From Oceanisphaera profunda (GTDB lineage Bacteria; Pseudomonadota; Gammaproteobacteria; Enterobacterales; Aeromonadaceae): a DNA stretch of 64,000 bases. The position numbers and the translations under genes were made by a program. The stretch covers positions 1,984,001-2,048,000 of the forward strand of contig NZ_CP021377.1 in assembly GCF_002157895.1 (NCBI RefSeq), in the 5' to 3' direction. The notes under the pieces were generated by a model that was not told the origin of the DNA, ran no database searches, and saw only the letters and a list, made by a program, of their open reading frames with translations. Below are positions 7,939 through 17,684 of this stretch, piece after piece; position 1 is the stretch's first letter, and every line of letters begins with the position of its first letter.

Positions 7939-8111
7939 GATGACTCCCATTTTATGCTGAGTGTTCACTCTGATGGTCCAAACCTAGTTTTCACATCCCT
8001 AGTTTCCACATCAGAGCTACTCAAGCGTAGAGCACAGGTCGACAATATTCGAGCGTGTTCGACCTAGGCCCGTCTAAGCTTGTCTGATAAACCTCTCTGA
8101 TAAATGAGTGG

Positions 8112-10412
8112 CTAAATCAGGCGTGGTGCGGTTTGCTTGCGGATCAATATGGGTATGGCTTTGGAGGTAGGCGTATCACTGCCATCGCCCACGCTGTGCA
8201 AGGGCACCAGCGGGTTGGTTTCTGGGTAATAGGCCGCCACGTTACCCGGTGGAATATCATAAGCCACTATCTTAAAGCCCTCTACTTTACGCTCCACATC
8301 ATCCAGCCAGACACTGCTTAACTCTACCCAGTCGCCTTCCTTTAATCCGCGGCGCTTTATTTCGTCTGGGTTCATAAACAACACCATGCGCTGGCCATAA
8401 ACACCGCGATAGCGATCGTCCATGCCGTAGATAGTGGTGTTGTATTGATCGTGGGAACGCAGAGTTTGTAGGGTAGATAGCAAGCCTTGGGCCTTGGCGG
8501 TAATGGCTTCTGGGATCAGGTGAGTGGGCAGCGCCGTGGCGGCAAAATTTGCCTTACCGTTCACGGTTTGCCATTGATAACGGGCGGCACTGTTACCCAA
8601 ATAAAAACCGCCGGGTGCAGTGAGTCGTTCATTAAATTGCTCAAAACCTGGCAAGGTGGCGGCCATGTGGTCGCGGATCATATTGTAATCCTGTGCCATG
8701 GCTAGCCAGTCTAGTGGTTTGGTTCCCAGTATGGCTTGGGCAATACCGGCCACAATGGCGGTTTCTGAACGTTGCTGTGGGCTATTGGGTTTGCCCACGC
8801 CTTGGGAGGCATGCACCATGCTGAACGAGTCTTCCACCGTAATAAATTGCGGGCCATTGGCTTGTAAGTCTGCTTCGGTACGGCCCAGGCAAGGCAAAAT
8901 CAGCGCCTCTTTGCCGGCCATTAAATGGCTGCGGTTGAGCTTGGTACTAATTTGCACGGTAAGCGCGCAGTTGGTTAAGGCACGCCCTGTTGCAAGGGTG
9001 TCGGGAGCCGCTGCTGCAATATTGCCACCAAGGGCGATAAATACTTTGGACTGGCCGTCTAGCATGGCTTGAATGGCCGCCACCGCATTATGTCCGGCGC
9101 GGCGCGGCATCGGCTGCTTAAAGTGCTGCTCTAAACTGTCTAAAAAAGCGCTGCTGGGTTGTTCATTAATGCCCACGGTACGGTTGCCCTGCACATTGCT
9201 GTGGCCGCGCACTGGGCACAAACCCGCCCCCGGCTTACCCAGCTGACCACATAACAACTGTAAGTTAGTGATCTCTTGGATGGTGGCCACCGAATGTTTG
9301 TGCTGAGTAATGCCCATGGCCCAAGTGATGATTACCCGCTTGGCATCCGCATACACGCGTGCCGCTTGAGTAATTTGTGCCTGGCTCAACCCCGATTGCT
9401 CGGTGATCTGCGCCCAAGAGGTGGCAGCAACTTGTGCCAAGTAAGCATCAAGCCCTGCCGTATGCTCGGCGATAAAGTCGCGGTCAAAGATTCCCGCTTT
9501 GCCCTCGGCCAAGGCGGCTGAGTCCCACGCCAGTAACTGCTTCACCATGCCGCGCACCGCTGCCATATCGCCGCCTAAGCGCGGACAAAAATAATGGCTG
9601 GAAATGCGCGAGTCTGCGGGCGTGAGCATCTCGATAGGGCTTTGCGGATCTGCAAATCGCTCTAGCCCTCTTTCTTTCAGATTGTTAAAGCTAACAATGG
9701 CGGCGCCGTTGCGAGCGGCATTACGCAAGCTATGCAACATACGTGGATGGTTAGTACCGGGGTTTTGGCCAAATACGAAAATGGCATCGGCTTCGTCGAA
9801 ATCTTTTAGTGTGACGGTACCCTTGCCCACGCCAATGGCTTGGGTGAGTGCAACGCCGCTGGCTTCGTGGCAGAGATTGGAGCAGTCGGGAAAGTTATTG
9901 GTACCAAAACTGCGGCCAAATAATTGATACAGATAGGCGGCTTCGTTGCTGGCTCGGCCTGAGGTATACAGCTCTAATTGGTCTGGATGCTCTAATGCCT
10001 GCAAATGGCGGGCAATAAGTGCAAAGGCATCCTGCCAAGAAATAGGCTCATAATGATCTGTTTCCCGATTAAGCACCATGGGCTGTTCAAGCCGACCTTG
10101 ATATTCGAGAAAATAATCACTTTGGCGCATTAGATGACTGAGTGAATGCTGGGCAAAAAAAGCGGGAGTAACACGCTTGGTAGTGGCTTCCCAGCTAATG
10201 GCCTTGGCGCCGTTTTCACAAAAGGAGAAGTGCTTGCCCGGTTCATCGCCCCAAGCACAGCCTGGGCAATCAAAACCTTTTACCTTATTGGCCCGCAATA
10301 AGTTGCGAATATTGGCCGCCGGCTGTTTGCTACCAAATACAAAGCGGGTGGTGGATGACAATGCACCCCAGCCACCGGCGGGCCCTTGATACGGTTTAAT
10401 TTTTTTGCTCAT
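8112..10412 (-). CDS. FdhF/YdeP-family molybdopterin oxidoreductase
   Basis: A 766-residue molybdopterin-guanine-dinucleotide enzyme of the YdeP branch. The N-terminus has CPGCAWGDEPGKHFSFC in place of the usual 4Fe-4S cysteine quartet. NLCHEASG carries the probable Mo-ligand Cys where formate dehydrogenase H has selenocysteine. Other family landmarks are FGQNPGTNHPRM, ITWAMGITQHKHS, GHSNVQGNRT and MNPDEIKRRGLKEGDWV near the C-terminus. There is no Tat or Sec signal, so it is cytoplasmic. Substrate is unknown; E. coli YdeP is associated with acid resistance. The frame opens at a TTG (10424), but ATG 10412 (MSKKIKPY) fits the family. A LysR gene is divergent. Confidence 0.88.
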   Translation of the reverse strand: MSKKIKPYQGPAGGWGALSSTTRFVFGSKQPAANIRNLLRANKVKGFDCPGCAWGDEPGKHFSFCENGAKAISWEATTKRVTPAFFAQHSLSHLMRQSDYFLEYQGRLEQPMVLNRETDHYEPISWQDAFALIARHLQALEHPDQLELYTSGRASNEAAYLYQLFGRSFGTNNFPDCSNLCHEASGVALTQAIGVGKGTVTLKDFDEADAIFVFGQNPGTNHPRMLHSLRNAARNGAAIVSFNNLKERGLERFADPQSPIEMLTPADSRISSHYFCPRLGGDMAAVRGMVKQLLAWDSAALAEGKAGIFDRDFIAEHTAGLDAYLAQVAATSWAQITEQSGLSQAQITQAARVYADAKRVIITWAMGITQHKHSVATIQEITNLQLLCGQLGKPGAGLCPVRGHSNVQGNRTVGINEQPSSAFLDSLEQHFKQPMPRRAGHNAVAAIQAMLDGQSKVFIALGGNIAAAAPDTLATGRALTNCALTVQISTKLNRSHLMAGKEALILPCLGRTEADLQANGPQFITVEDSFSMVHASQGVGKPNSPQQRSETAIVAGIAQAILGTKPLDWLAMAQDYNMIRDHMAATLPGFEQFNERLTAPGGFYLGNSAARYQWQTVNGKANFAATALPTHLIPEAITAKAQGLLSTLQTLRSHDQYNTTIYGMDDRYRGVYGQRMVLFMNPDEIKRRGLKEGDWVELSSVWLDDVERKVEGFKIVAYDIPPGNVAAYYPETNPLVPLHSVGDGSDTPTSKAIPILIRKQTAPRLI

Positions 10413-10485
10413 AACCAGATTCAACCCAGCGAATAAATGCCTAACCCAATAAAATCAGTGTAGACAGCCAGTCCTAGGTGATCTA

Positions 10486-10537
10486 ATTGAAAGGATCGAT
10501 AATATGATTGATGTTATCTATCAAAGAATCTTTCAAT
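10486..10537. promoter_or_regulatory. Candidate LysR operator between the oxidoreductase and its regulator
   Basis: ATTGAAAG at 10486-10493 and CTTTCAAT at 10530-10537 are perfect inverted arms 36 nt apart, in the 157-nt gap between divergent genes. Between them are further GATNGAT/ATCNATC-like words. The layout is what a LysR-type regulator uses to control itself and the opposite gene; the site itself is inferred. Confidence 0.4.
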
Positions 10538-10569
10538 CATCTTTTATATTGATTAAAGGCGAGCCAGTT

Positions 10570-11460
10570 ATGGACATTAAACAGCTGCATTATTTGTGTG
10601 CCTTGGCACAAGAGCGCCACTTTGGCCGCGCGGCACAAGCCTGTCACGTGACTCAGCCCACGTTGTCTATGCGGCTTAAACAGCTGGAAACGGAACTGGG
10701 CGTGCTGCTGATACGTCGCGGCAAACAGTTTGAAGGCTTTACCCCCGAAGGTGAGCGGGTATTGGTGCAGGCGCGGGTGCTATTAAGTCATTATGACAAC
10801 CTTAAATTAGAGGTAGAGGCCATGAAGGGCAGCCTCACCGGTACGGTGCGCATTGGTTTGGTGCCGCTAAGCTGCATGGATTTGAGCCCAATACTCGTGC
10901 GTTTACAGCAGCGTTATCCTCATTTAAGTTTTGAGATCAATGATATGACCGCCGATGAGATTTTGCAGGGCTTAGCCAATAACAGCCTTGATATCGGTGG
11001 CGGCTTTTTTGAAACCGAGGTGCTGGCGCGATTAAACAGCTTAGCGCTGCCAGAGCAAGGCGTGGTGGTGGCCTTTGGTCCGGGCTGGCGTGAGCGCATA
11101 CCTGCCGCGCCTACCTTGGCTGACTTAGCGGAGTTACCTTTGTGTTTACCTAAAGCGGGGATGTATTTCCGTCGTTATCTCGACACCCTGTTTGCCCAGC
11201 AAAACATTCAGTTGCAGCCGGTATTGAGCTCTAATTCTGTGTATCGTTTGATGCGCGCCGTGCACTCTAGTTTAGGATGCGCGCTGATCCCTGCTGGCAG
11301 TGTGTTGTTTGCCGAACTGCCGGGTGTGGAAATTCGGCCTCTGGCATTACCTGCTATGGCGCGCCTTGGTGCGCTAGTGATGCGCAACGATGCACATGCC
11401 AGTGTGCTAGCTAAGGGCTTTTTTGATGTGGCCAAAGAATGCTGGCATCCCACACCATAA
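10570..11460 (+). CDS. LysR-family transcriptional regulator
   Basis: A 296-residue LysR protein. The N-terminal HTH runs MDIKQLHYLCALAQERHFGR, then AAQACHVTQPTLSMRLKQLE. The effector domain starts around GTVRIGLVPLSCMDLSPILV and includes DIGGGFFETE and RLMRAVHSSLGCALIPAG. The frame is open for 22 codons upstream, but ATG 10570 begins exactly at the HTH and has AGGCGAG before it. It is divergent from the YdeP-type oxidoreductase with a symmetrical sequence between, so it probably regulates that gene. It is not OxyR: I do not see OxyR's redox cysteine region. Confidence 0.9.
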   Translation: MDIKQLHYLCALAQERHFGRAAQACHVTQPTLSMRLKQLETELGVLLIRRGKQFEGFTPEGERVLVQARVLLSHYDNLKLEVEAMKGSLTGTVRIGLVPLSCMDLSPILVRLQQRYPHLSFEINDMTADEILQGLANNSLDIGGGFFETEVLARLNSLALPEQGVVVAFGPGWRERIPAAPTLADLAELPLCLPKAGMYFRRYLDTLFAQQNIQLQPVLSSNSVYRLMRAVHSSLGCALIPAGSVLFAELPGVEIRPLALPAMARLGALVMRNDAHASVLAKGFFDVAKECWHPTP

Positions 11461-11558
11461 TCGTGATCAATGTTCTATGATTATTACTTACTCTCGAAAA
11501 GGGCGGCACTTGCCTATGTGGGCGGGCGCTTGGCTAATTGAGCATAGTGATAACCATA

Positions 11559-14189
11559 ATGAGCATGGATATGCGACTGCAACATAATCAGGATGATTCT
11601 GAGCATGGCTTTATCAAGCTAATGGCAGTAGAAAATACTGACTGGGAGCAGCTGTGCCAGCAAGTGCGCCAAACCAGTGGAGCCTTAGGTACGTGTTTTG
11701 TATTTTTTTCCGACCAACAACCTGCGCCGCAATTGGTGATGGGACACCGTTGGCCATTATTACCTAAATGGACTGCCGCCGATTATCAGTTTATTTGGCA
11801 GAAAAAATCTTTTTATAATGCCATTTCTGGGCCAGATCTGGGTTCAAAATCTTATGTGGCCGTGCCCATAATACGCGGCGAGCTGCACGGATTAATACTG
11901 CTTAAATACCAGGCTACGGCACCCTTGCTAAGCTCAGAGCAACGCTTGCTGCTGGATATTTTGGCGGTGCAGGCGGCACTCTTGTGGCAGGAGGGAAAGT
12001 GGCAGAAGAGAGTGGGGCAAGATAGAGGGCGACAAGAACGCAACGCCCAAGCGCAAAAGGGGCAAGAGATAGCAACGCAAGAGGGTTCCCGCCAAGAAGA
12101 AGCAGTGCCAGCACGTCTACCTGTGCCAAGCTCTCACCTGCGAGAAGACACCTCACACCGCTTACTCAAGCGTTTGAAAACTTTATTTGATCACGCGCCA
12201 ATTCCCATTAATGTCTTTAATGCCGAGGGGCGCTGCATCTTGTGGAATGAAGCGTGTGAGCGCGTGTTTGGTTGGAGCCGTAGCGACATAAAGCAACACC
12301 CAGCACCCTTGCATTTGTTTTATCCTGATGCCAGTGATCAGCATCAAGTAAAAGCCGCGTTTTATGGCGCTAACGATTCTGAGTTTCAGGAGTGGCGGCC
12401 TTACCATCGCAATGGTCAGCGCCTCATCATGCAGTGGGCCAATATTAAGTTGCCCAATGGCGATACCTTGTGTGTGGGCCATGATATCAGCGATCAAAAA
12501 GAGATAGCGCACCAACAGCGACTAGCGGCCAATGTTTTTGAGTCCAGTTACGACGGCATTATGGTCTCTGATGCTGAGCATTGTATTACTCATATCAACC
12601 CCGCCTTCACCCGCATTACGGGTTACAGCTTAGAAGAAGTCAAAGGTCGTTATCCTGCTTTTCTCAAGCATTTGTCGGTGGATCGTGAGCTATACCACGA
12701 ATTATGTGAACAGCTTAAAACCGCCGATCACTGGCAAGGTGAACTCACCAGCTTAAGAAAAAATGGTGAAAGCTATTCGCTGTTATTAGCGGTAACTGTG
12801 GTGAAGGATGAAGCGGATAACGTACTTAGCTATGTGGCCGTATTCACTGATATTACTTATTTGAAATTACATGAGGCTCAATTACGGCATCAGGCTTTTC
12901 ACGACGCTTTAACGGGGGTGCCCAATCGACTGTTATTTGGTGAGCTGTTAGAGCGCGCCATTAGCACAGCCGAGCGTAATGAGGGCCAGCTGGCGGTCTG
13001 TTACTTGGATCTCGATGGCTTTAAAGCGGTGAATGATAATTTAGGCCATGCGGCGGGCGATAAATTATTGATTGAAGTAAGCCGTCGGCTCGGGCTCATC
13101 ACCCGCAGCTGTGATGCCATGTCGCGTTTAGGCGGCGATGAGTTTGCCTTGTTATTTACCGCCCTGCATTCCAGCTTAGAGTGTGATGAAATACTGAATC
13201 GGGTACAAAAAATAATCAGTCAACCGTTTGATCTTGATGGAGAAATAGTGAATATCTCTGCCAGTATTGGTGTGGCTTTGTATCCGCAAGATGCTCATGA
13301 GGCGGAGTTACTGCTGCGCTTCGCGGATCAGGCCATGTATCAGGCTAAAAAGCAGGGTAAAAACGGCTATGTGTTCTTTGATGCCACCGTGCATCAGCAA
13401 GAGCAAAGCCGCCACCAACAGTTTGCTCAGGTGAGGGCAGGCTTTCGCGGTGATGAATTCTTATTGTATTACCAACCGGCGGTGGATTTGCATACCCAAA
13501 GCGTGGTTAAGCTGGAGGCCTTATTACGCTGGCAACATCCGGAGCGTGGCTTGTTGATGCCCGCCGATTTTTTACCGCTGATCATGGGTAGCTCGTTGGA
13601 GTTGGAGCTGGGGCTGTGGGTGATAGAAGAAGTGCTCAAACAAATGAGTGCTTGGCGTGAACAAGGGCTGGTTTTTAAGATTAGCGTTAATGTGGGAGCG
13701 GGTCAGTTAATGCACCCTGATTTTACGGAACAGCTGAGCGAACTGTTGGCGCGATATCCCTCATCACTGGCGTCCTCATTGGAATTAGAGTTTCAGGAAA
13801 GTGCGGTGTTAGCAGATATCAATGCGGCGGTGGCGGTATTGCAGCGCTGCCGTAATCTAGGCATTAGCATGTCGTTGGATAACTTTGGTACCGGCTATGC
13901 ATCTTTGAATCATTTAAACCAATTGCCGATAGATACCATTAAAATAGATCGCAGTTTTATCAGTGATTTATTGTCTAATGCCCACGATTTGAACATGGTG
14001 ACTAGCGTTATTCAGCTGGCAGCAACTTTGAAGTTGAATGTAGTAGCCGATGGTGTCGAACGGGCAGAACAGGGAGCGCGCTTGCAGCAGTTAGGGTGCG
14101 CTCAGGTGCAAGGTTATGGCATTTCTCAGCCGCTGCCGCCGGCCCATATCGATGGCTGGCTAAAAAACTGGGCCAATAAAAAAAGATAG
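11559..14189 (+). CDS. GAF-like/PAS/PAS/GGDEF/EAL cyclic di-GMP protein
   Basis: The 876-residue protein appears soluble. It has an N-terminal sensor of GAF type (about 20-145), a Gln/Arg/Glu-rich linker (about 150-190), two PAS domains (about 205-315 and 325-445), GGDEF (about 450-610) and EAL (about 625-870). The cyclase motif GGDEF is intact at 525-529, and inhibitory site RxxD is present at 516-519. In the EAL domain the signature E653-A-L is present. The canonical DDFGTG reads D774-N775-FGTG and AEGVE reads A-D831-GVE, so phosphodiesterase activity may be reduced. The frame opens at a TTG (11538); ATG 11559 is used, although ATGs at 11565 and 11571 are also possible. The stop codon lies inside a terminator palindrome. 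Confidence 0.9.
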   Translation: MSMDMRLQHNQDDSEHGFIKLMAVENTDWEQLCQQVRQTSGALGTCFVFFSDQQPAPQLVMGHRWPLLPKWTAADYQFIWQKKSFYNAISGPDLGSKSYVAVPIIRGELHGLILLKYQATAPLLSSEQRLLLDILAVQAALLWQEGKWQKRVGQDRGRQERNAQAQKGQEIATQEGSRQEEAVPARLPVPSSHLREDTSHRLLKRLKTLFDHAPIPINVFNAEGRCILWNEACERVFGWSRSDIKQHPAPLHLFYPDASDQHQVKAAFYGANDSEFQEWRPYHRNGQRLIMQWANIKLPNGDTLCVGHDISDQKEIAHQQRLAANVFESSYDGIMVSDAEHCITHINPAFTRITGYSLEEVKGRYPAFLKHLSVDRELYHELCEQLKTADHWQGELTSLRKNGESYSLLLAVTVVKDEADNVLSYVAVFTDITYLKLHEAQLRHQAFHDALTGVPNRLLFGELLERAISTAERNEGQLAVCYLDLDGFKAVNDNLGHAAGDKLLIEVSRRLGLITRSCDAMSRLGGDEFALLFTALHSSLECDEILNRVQKIISQPFDLDGEIVNISASIGVALYPQDAHEAELLLRFADQAMYQAKKQGKNGYVFFDATVHQQEQSRHQQFAQVRAGFRGDEFLLYYQPAVDLHTQSVVKLEALLRWQHPERGLLMPADFLPLIMGSSLELELGLWVIEEVLKQMSAWREQGLVFKISVNVGAGQLMHPDFTEQLSELLARYPSSLASSLELEFQESAVLADINAAVAVLQRCRNLGISMSLDNFGTGYASLNHLNQLPIDTIKIDRSFISDLLSNAHDLNMVTSVIQLAATLKLNVVADGVERAEQGARLQQLGCAQVQGYGISQPLPPAHIDGWLKNWANKKR

Positions 14190-14207
14190 GAGGGCCCTCC
14201 TATCTTT
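14182..14207. terminator. Bidirectional terminator, perfect 26-nt palindrome
   Basis: AAAGATAGGAGGG is followed at once by its exact reverse complement (14195-14207). The TAG stop codon of the upstream gene (14187-14189) lies within the left arm. It sits between convergent genes, the cyclic di-GMP gene and pckA, and would terminate both. Confidence 0.8.
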
Positions 14208-14241
14208 CATATTCACACCGAACACTCTTCCAGCAACAAAG

Positions 14242-15855
14242 TTACAACTGTGGGCCAGCGGCCACCAATGCCTTGCCCTCGTTGGTGTCGGTAAACTTCT
14301 CGAAATTAGCGATGAACTGCTGCGCCAAAGCTTGCGCTTTTTCTTCCCACTCCTGAGTTTCGGCGTAGGTATTACGCGGGTCTAAAATGGCATTGTCTGC
14401 TATGCCGACTAAGTGGCGAGGAATAGCGAGTTGGAAGTAAGGTAACTCAACAAACTCCGCCTCTTCGATAGAGCCGTCTAGAATGGCATTGATAATTGCG
14501 CGCGTAGCTGTAATAGAAATGCGCTCGCCAGTGCCGTTCCAACCGGTATTCACCAAATAAGCTTCGGCGCCAACCGCATCCATGCGCTTGGCCAACACCT
14601 CGGCATATTGAGTAGGATGTAAGCTTAAGAACGCGGCCCCAAAGCAGCTAGAGAAAGTGGGGGTGGGCTCGGTAACGCCGCGTTCGGTGCCCGCCAATTT
14701 GGCAGTAAAGCCCGACAAAAAATGATACTGAGCTTGTTCGCGGCTGAGCTTACTCACCGGTGGCAATACGCCAAAGGCATCGGCAGTTAAGAAAATTACC
14801 TTTTTGGCATGGCCGGCCCGAGAGGCGGGCTTAACAATATTATCGATATGATGAATAGGATAAGACACCCGGGTATTTTCGGTTTTGCTGCCATCGTTAA
14901 AATCGATACTGCCATCGGCTAACACGGTGACATTTTCTAACAGTGCATCGCGGCGAATGGCGGCATAAATTTCTGGCTCCAGTTCAGCGCTAAGCTTAAT
15001 GGTTTTGGCGTAACAGCCTCCTTCAAAGTTAAAGATGCCGTCATCGTCCCAACCGTGTTCATCATCGCCGATTAAGGCGCGCTCTGAGTCGGTAGAAAGC
15101 GTGGTTTTACCGGTGCCACTTAAACCAAAGAAAATCGCCACGTCGCCATCTTTGCCGACGTTCGCCGAGCAGTGCATAGCGGCAATGCCTTTGAGCGGCA
15201 ATAGGTAGTTCATGATGGAGAACATGCCTTTTTTCATTTCACCGCCATACCAAGTGCCGCCGATCAGCTGCACTCGCTCGGTGAGGTTAAAGGCCACGAA
15301 ATTTTCGCTGTTTAAGCCTTGGGCTTGCCAGTTAGGGTTAGTGCGCTTAGCACCATTCATCACCACAAAATCTGGCTCAAAGTCGGCGAGCTCGGCCTCG
15401 GTAGGGCGAATAAACATGTTTTTTACAAAATGCGCCTGCCATGCCACTTCGGTGATAAAGCGCACCGCCAGTCGCGTGCTCGGGCTGGCGCCACAAAAGG
15501 TATCCATCACAAATAAGCGCTTACCAGATAATTGCTCGGTAACCAGGCTCTTGAGCTCAGTCCAGGTTTGCTGACTCATGGGTTTATTGTCGTTTTTACC
15601 CTGATCGGCCCACCACAAGGTGTCGCGGGTGAGGTCGTCGCGCACTAGGTATTTATCTTTGGGGGAGCGACCAGTAAAGATACCGGTGTCGACAGCCACG
15701 GCGCCAAGATGAGTTTCGACTCCTTGTTCATAACCGCTTAAATCGCTGCGAGTTTCTTCAATAAATAGCTGCTCGTAGCTTGGGTTATGCAAGATGTCGG
15801 TCGCATCATGGATGCCATATTGGGAAAGGTCTAGCTGCTGTGCCGGATGCGTCAT
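14242..15855 (-). CDS. pckA: Phosphoenolpyruvate carboxykinase (ATP)
   Basis: At 537 residues it has the usual length for ATP-dependent PEP carboxykinase, which converts oxaloacetate and ATP to PEP, CO2 and ADP in gluconeogenesis. Visible motifs are TGRSPKDKY near 61-69, [13 protein letters not shown], the phosphate loop GLSGTGKTT (244-252, K250), the metal-binding [10 protein letters not shown], and [11 protein letters not shown] near the C-terminus. ATG 15855 has a purine-rich GGAGAT ribosome site. hslO and hslR lie directly upstream on the same strand, as in E. coli, but a terminator at 15982-16004 separates hslO from pckA. Confidence 0.97.
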   Translation of the reverse strand: MTHPAQQLDLSQYGIHDATDILHNPSYEQLFIEETRSDLSGYEQGVETHLGAVAVDTGIFTGRSPKDKYLVRDDLTRDTLWWADQGKNDNKPMSQQTWTELKSLVTEQLSGKRLFVMDTFCGASPSTRLAVRFITEVAWQAHFVKNMFIRPTEAELADFEPDFVVMNGAKRTNPNWQAQGLNSENFVAFNLTERVQLIGGTWYGGEMKKGMFSIMNYLLPLKGIAAMHCSANVGKDGDVAIFFGLSGTGKTTLSTDSERALIGDDEHGWDDDGIFNFEGGCYAKTIKLSAELEPEIYAAIRRDALLENVTVLADGSIDFNDGSKTENTRVSYPIHHIDNIVKPASRAGHAKKVIFLTADAFGVLPPVSKLSREQAQYHFLSGFTAKLAGTERGVTEPTPTFSSCFGAAFLSLHPTQYAEVLAKRMDAVGAEAYLVNTGWNGTGERISITATRAIINAILDGSIEEAEFVELPYFQLAIPRHLVGIADNAILDPRNTYAETQEWEEKAQALAQQFIANFEKFTDTNEGKALVAAGPQL

Positions 15856-15981
15856 TGTTATCTCCAGAAGGGGGAATTTTCAATAAGCATAGGTGCAGAT
15901 GATATTTATGACTGTGAGCGAGCAACAAAAATTAGGTTAATTAGCGGATTTAGTTCAAGTTTTAGATCTGTGTGTCTTAAA

Positions 15982-16004
15982 TAAAAAAAGGGGCGCTAGG
16001 CCCC
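15982..16004 (-). terminator. Intrinsic terminator of hslO
   Basis: GGGGC (15990-15994) pairs with GCCCC (16000-16004) around a 5-nt loop. On the minus strand it is followed by seven T residues. It lies 18 nt after the hslO stop codon and isolates pckA. Confidence 0.8.
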
Positions 16005-16022
16005 AGTATTGAATGTGCACTA

Positions 16023-16883
16023 CTAATGCAGTGTGGGCGGCTCATGAAACAGACTCTTGATGTCTGTTTCTTCAAAGCCATATTGCTGACCACAATAGTC
16101 ACAATTCATCTCGATCTTACCTTGCTCTTGTATGACATCGAGCGCCTCGGCTTCGCCGATTTGCAGTAAGGCTTGTTCGCATTTTTCACGCGAGCAGGTG
16201 CACTGAAAGCTCACCGCTTGGGGATCAAATACCCGCACCGCATCTTGATGATACAAGCGATATAGCACTTCATGGGCGTCTAGATTGATCAGCTCTTCGG
16301 CTTTAATGGTGTTAGTGAGCGCCTCTAAATGGGAGAAATCGTCACCTTGGCCATCGGGTAGGGCTTGCAACAGCATGCCGGCACAGCGCGGCATGTCGTG
16401 GCTTAAGTCGGTAAACAGCCAAATACGAGTAGTGAGCTGTTCCGATTGGGCGAAGTAATTCTCTAGGCTTTCGCTTAAAGAGCGCTCGCCTAATTCCACT
16501 ATGCCCTGATAACGCTCGCCTTCAAAGGGGGTAATAGTGATGGCTAAATAGCCTTTGCCGATAATATCTGACAGCTGGTCGCTGTCTGGCACTTCGCCTT
16601 CCCAACGTGCTACGCCGCGCAGTTGCTGCAGGTTATCACCGTTAATCACCGCTAATGACACAGGGCCATCGCCCTGCAGCTGCACGGTAATGTGGCCTTC
16701 AAATTTAAGGGTGGCGGTCAGCAAACTGGTGGCGGTGAGCAACTCGCCGAGCAGCCGTTGTACCGGAACCGGATAGTTTTGCGAGGCCAGTACTTGCTGA
16801 TAGCTGTGCTGCAGTTGTACCAGCTCGCCTCGCACTTGGTAGTTGTCGAACAAGTAACGATGCAATGTGTCGATATGAGTCAT
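16023..16883 (-). CDS. hslO: Redox-regulated chaperone Hsp33
   Basis: A 286-residue protein with the Hsp33 fold. The N-terminal domain includes [20 protein letters not shown] and [15 protein letters not shown]. The C-terminal redox switch has the four zinc-binding cysteines in the patterns CTCSREKC and CDYCGQ. Oxidation releases zinc and turns the protein into a holdase that protects unfolding proteins from aggregation. ATG 16883. It follows hslR on the same strand after a 227-nt gap with two heptamer tracts, so it may have its own promoter. Confidence 0.96.
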   Translation of the reverse strand: MTHIDTLHRYLFDNYQVRGELVQLQHSYQQVLASQNYPVPVQRLLGELLTATSLLTATLKFEGHITVQLQGDGPVSLAVINGDNLQQLRGVARWEGEVPDSDQLSDIIGKGYLAITITPFEGERYQGIVELGERSLSESLENYFAQSEQLTTRIWLFTDLSHDMPRCAGMLLQALPDGQGDDFSHLEALTNTIKAEELINLDAHEVLYRLYHQDAVRVFDPQAVSFQCTCSREKCEQALLQIGEAEALDVIQEQGKIEMNCDYCGQQYGFEETDIKSLFHEPPTLH

Positions 16884-17015
16884 AACAATCCTGTCTCGGC
16901 CTTAGGCCACTGTGATTTTGTAGTACGCTATTTCGTCGTAAATGATGTCGTTATAAATGGTGTCATAGTAAATATGGGGGCGCGCTGACGACTAACAAGG
17001 GTACGAGCTTTACTT

Positions 17016-17105
17016 GCGCCTTACGTTTAACGCTGTACGCCTTACGTAAAAGCATTCCGCTGTTTTATGTCGTATAGCGTAAGGCTTTTAACGTACGGCT
17101 TTGTT
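17016..17105 (-). repeat. Two heptamer-phased tracts after hslR
   Basis: Five in-phase units at 17016-17050 (such as ACGCTGT, ACGCCTT) and five at 17071-17105 (CGTATAG, CGTAAGG) lie between hslR and hslO. The second ends 5 nt before the hslR stop codon. Confidence 0.6.
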
Positions 17106-17110
17106 TGTAC

Positions 17111-17506
17111 CTATTCTTGGCCGTGCTTAATTTTTAATAAAGAGCGTCGCTCTTTTTTATCGGGTCGCCGCTCTGGGCTAGGTGCAAAAAGCGTGTTGAG
17201 CTTACGCGCCTCGGCATTTTTTTCGCGTTTTTTAATGCTCTCGGCTGTTTCTTGATACAAGGCTTGAGCTTGTTCGGCCTTGCCTCTGTGTTCTGAGACT
17301 GCCAGCACCAATACTTCTCTGTCATCGCTGCCTTGGCGCAATTTTACTAAGTCTCCCACTTCCACCAGCTTGCTGGGTTTGCTGCGATAACCATTATAAT
17401 GCACTTTACCGCCTTCGATCATGGTGCGGGCTAGGCTGCGGGTCTTATAAAACCGGGCGGCCCATAGCCATTTATCCAACCGCACACTGCTAGTTACTGC
17501 TTTCAT
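17111..17506 (-). CDS. hslR: Ribosome-associated heat shock protein Hsp15 (S4 domain)
   Basis: The 131-residue protein has an N-terminal S4 RNA-binding domain (VRLDKWLWAARFYKTRSLAR, then MIEGGKVHYNGYRSKPSKLV) and a basic C-terminal tail rich in Lys and Arg. Hsp15 binds free 50S subunits that still carry a blocked nascent chain and helps recycle them. The frame opens at a TTG at 17548, but ATG 17506 gives the family start MKAVTSSVRLDKW and has GAGCGAG upstream. It is placed upstream of hslO as in E. coli. Confidence 0.94.
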   Translation of the reverse strand: MKAVTSSVRLDKWLWAARFYKTRSLARTMIEGGKVHYNGYRSKPSKLVEVGDLVKLRQGSDDREVLVLAVSEHRGKAEQAQALYQETAESIKKREKNAEARKLNTLFAPSPERRPDKKERRSLLKIKHGQE

Positions 17507-17684
17507 CTGGCTCGCTCTTTGGTAGTGATGAAAATGAGTGATGCTCAAAAATTAATGATACCAGAAGCCACCGCATTCGGCTGATCTTGGCGGTTAATCC
17601 GTGCTTGTCATCATATTGTAGGCAGACGTTTAGCCTAAGTTGCGATAATCTCTGGGTAGGCTTAGCCAAGAGATGGGAATAGAC

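Noticed and set aside
10570-11460. LysR protein as OxyR
   Set aside because: The effector domain lacks the OxyR sequence around the redox cysteines, and the neighbour is a Mo enzyme gene and not a peroxide defence gene.
16692-16988. Plus-strand frame overlapping hslO
   Set aside because: Opposite strand of a confident gene, with no features of its own.
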